From: Lysobacterales bacterium CG_4_10_14_3_um_filter_64_11
GTDB taxonomy: Bacteria > Pseudomonadota > Gammaproteobacteria > Xanthomonadales > Xanthomonadaceae
Length of the DNA stretch: 6,326 bases
Assembly: GCA_002782905.1 (NCBI GenBank)
Contig: PFJA01000056.1
Span: forward strand, 4,866 to 11,191
Direction of reading: 5' to 3'
The translations under genes and the position numbers were made by a program. Numbering within the stretch: the first letter of the stretch is position 1; every line of letters begins with the position of its first letter. Below the pieces are notes generated by a model. That model was given only the letters and a program-made list of their open reading frames with translations, was not told where the DNA came from and did no database searches. This document shows positions 6,192 to 6,326 of the stretch, piece after piece.

Positions 6192-6326
6192 CTACATGAC
6201 CCACAGATAGAACACGCCGAGCGGGTGGTGCATGCGCGCCACCCCCAGCATGTAGCCATAGGTCAGCAACGCCGCGACAAAACAAATCGCACGCACGCGC
6301 TGGGTTTTGCCGCGCGTGAGCGCCAG
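6192..6326 (-). CDS. SirB-like membrane protein, C-terminal 44 residues only
   Basis: An open frame enters from the right edge on the minus strand and ends at TAG (6192-6194). The 44 visible residues contain a basic RGKTQRVRA segment, a hydrophobic helix (ICFVAALLTYGYMLGVA), then a short MHHPLGV tail. This arrangement matches the last transmembrane segment of SirB/YchQ-family inner-membrane proteins, where a GKT-x2-R segment precedes a G-Y-x3-VA helix and a PLG-like end. The family has no settled biochemical function. The N-terminus lies outside the window, and the gene converges on the TonB receptor gene with 129 bases between stops. A different small multi-pass membrane protein remains possible given the short fragment. 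Confidence 0.6.
   Translation of the reverse strand: MALTRGKTQRVRAICFVAALLTYGYMLGVARMHHPLGVFYLWVM

Overview
The window comes from a GC-rich Gammaproteobacterium, most likely of the order Xanthomonadales (Lysobacteraceae/Rhodanobacteraceae). This rests on recognition, not a search: the partial PurC reads like the long xanthomonad form, and the spacers carry REP-like GTAGCCCGGG hairpins of a kind I associate with that group. Coding density is high, and no tRNA, rRNA, CRISPR array, transposase or integrase is visible.

Layout, left to right: (1) the 3' part of purC (+); (2) a 261-base spacer with two head-to-head REP-like hairpins; (3) a small Mpo1/DUF962-family membrane protein gene (+); (4) a strong, probably bidirectional terminator; (5) a full-length cytochrome cd1 nitrite reductase gene, nirS (-), with an extra N-terminal cytochrome c domain; (6) a 207-base divergent spacer with two near-identical FNR/DNR-type half-palindromes; (7) a complete TonB-dependent outer-membrane receptor gene of the heme/hemoglobin type (+); (8) a 129-base convergent spacer with a second kind of REP-like hairpin; (9) the 3' end of a SirB-like membrane protein gene (-).

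How the genes fit together: nirS and the TonB receptor look like a two-gene divergent unit set among housekeeping or unrelated genes. NirS would reduce nitrite to nitric oxide in the periplasm under low oxygen. The receptor would bring in heme or an iron complex, and NirS needs two hemes c plus heme d1. The two shared FNR/DNR-like sites suggest joint control by oxygen or nitrogen oxides; this link is inference. None of the usual nirS partners (nirM, nirF, nirDLGH, nirJ, nirE, nirN) is in the window, so heme d1 synthesis must be encoded elsewhere or just not here. The most notable feature is the two-heme-c NirS, which resembles a fusion of an electron-donor cytochrome to the reductase.
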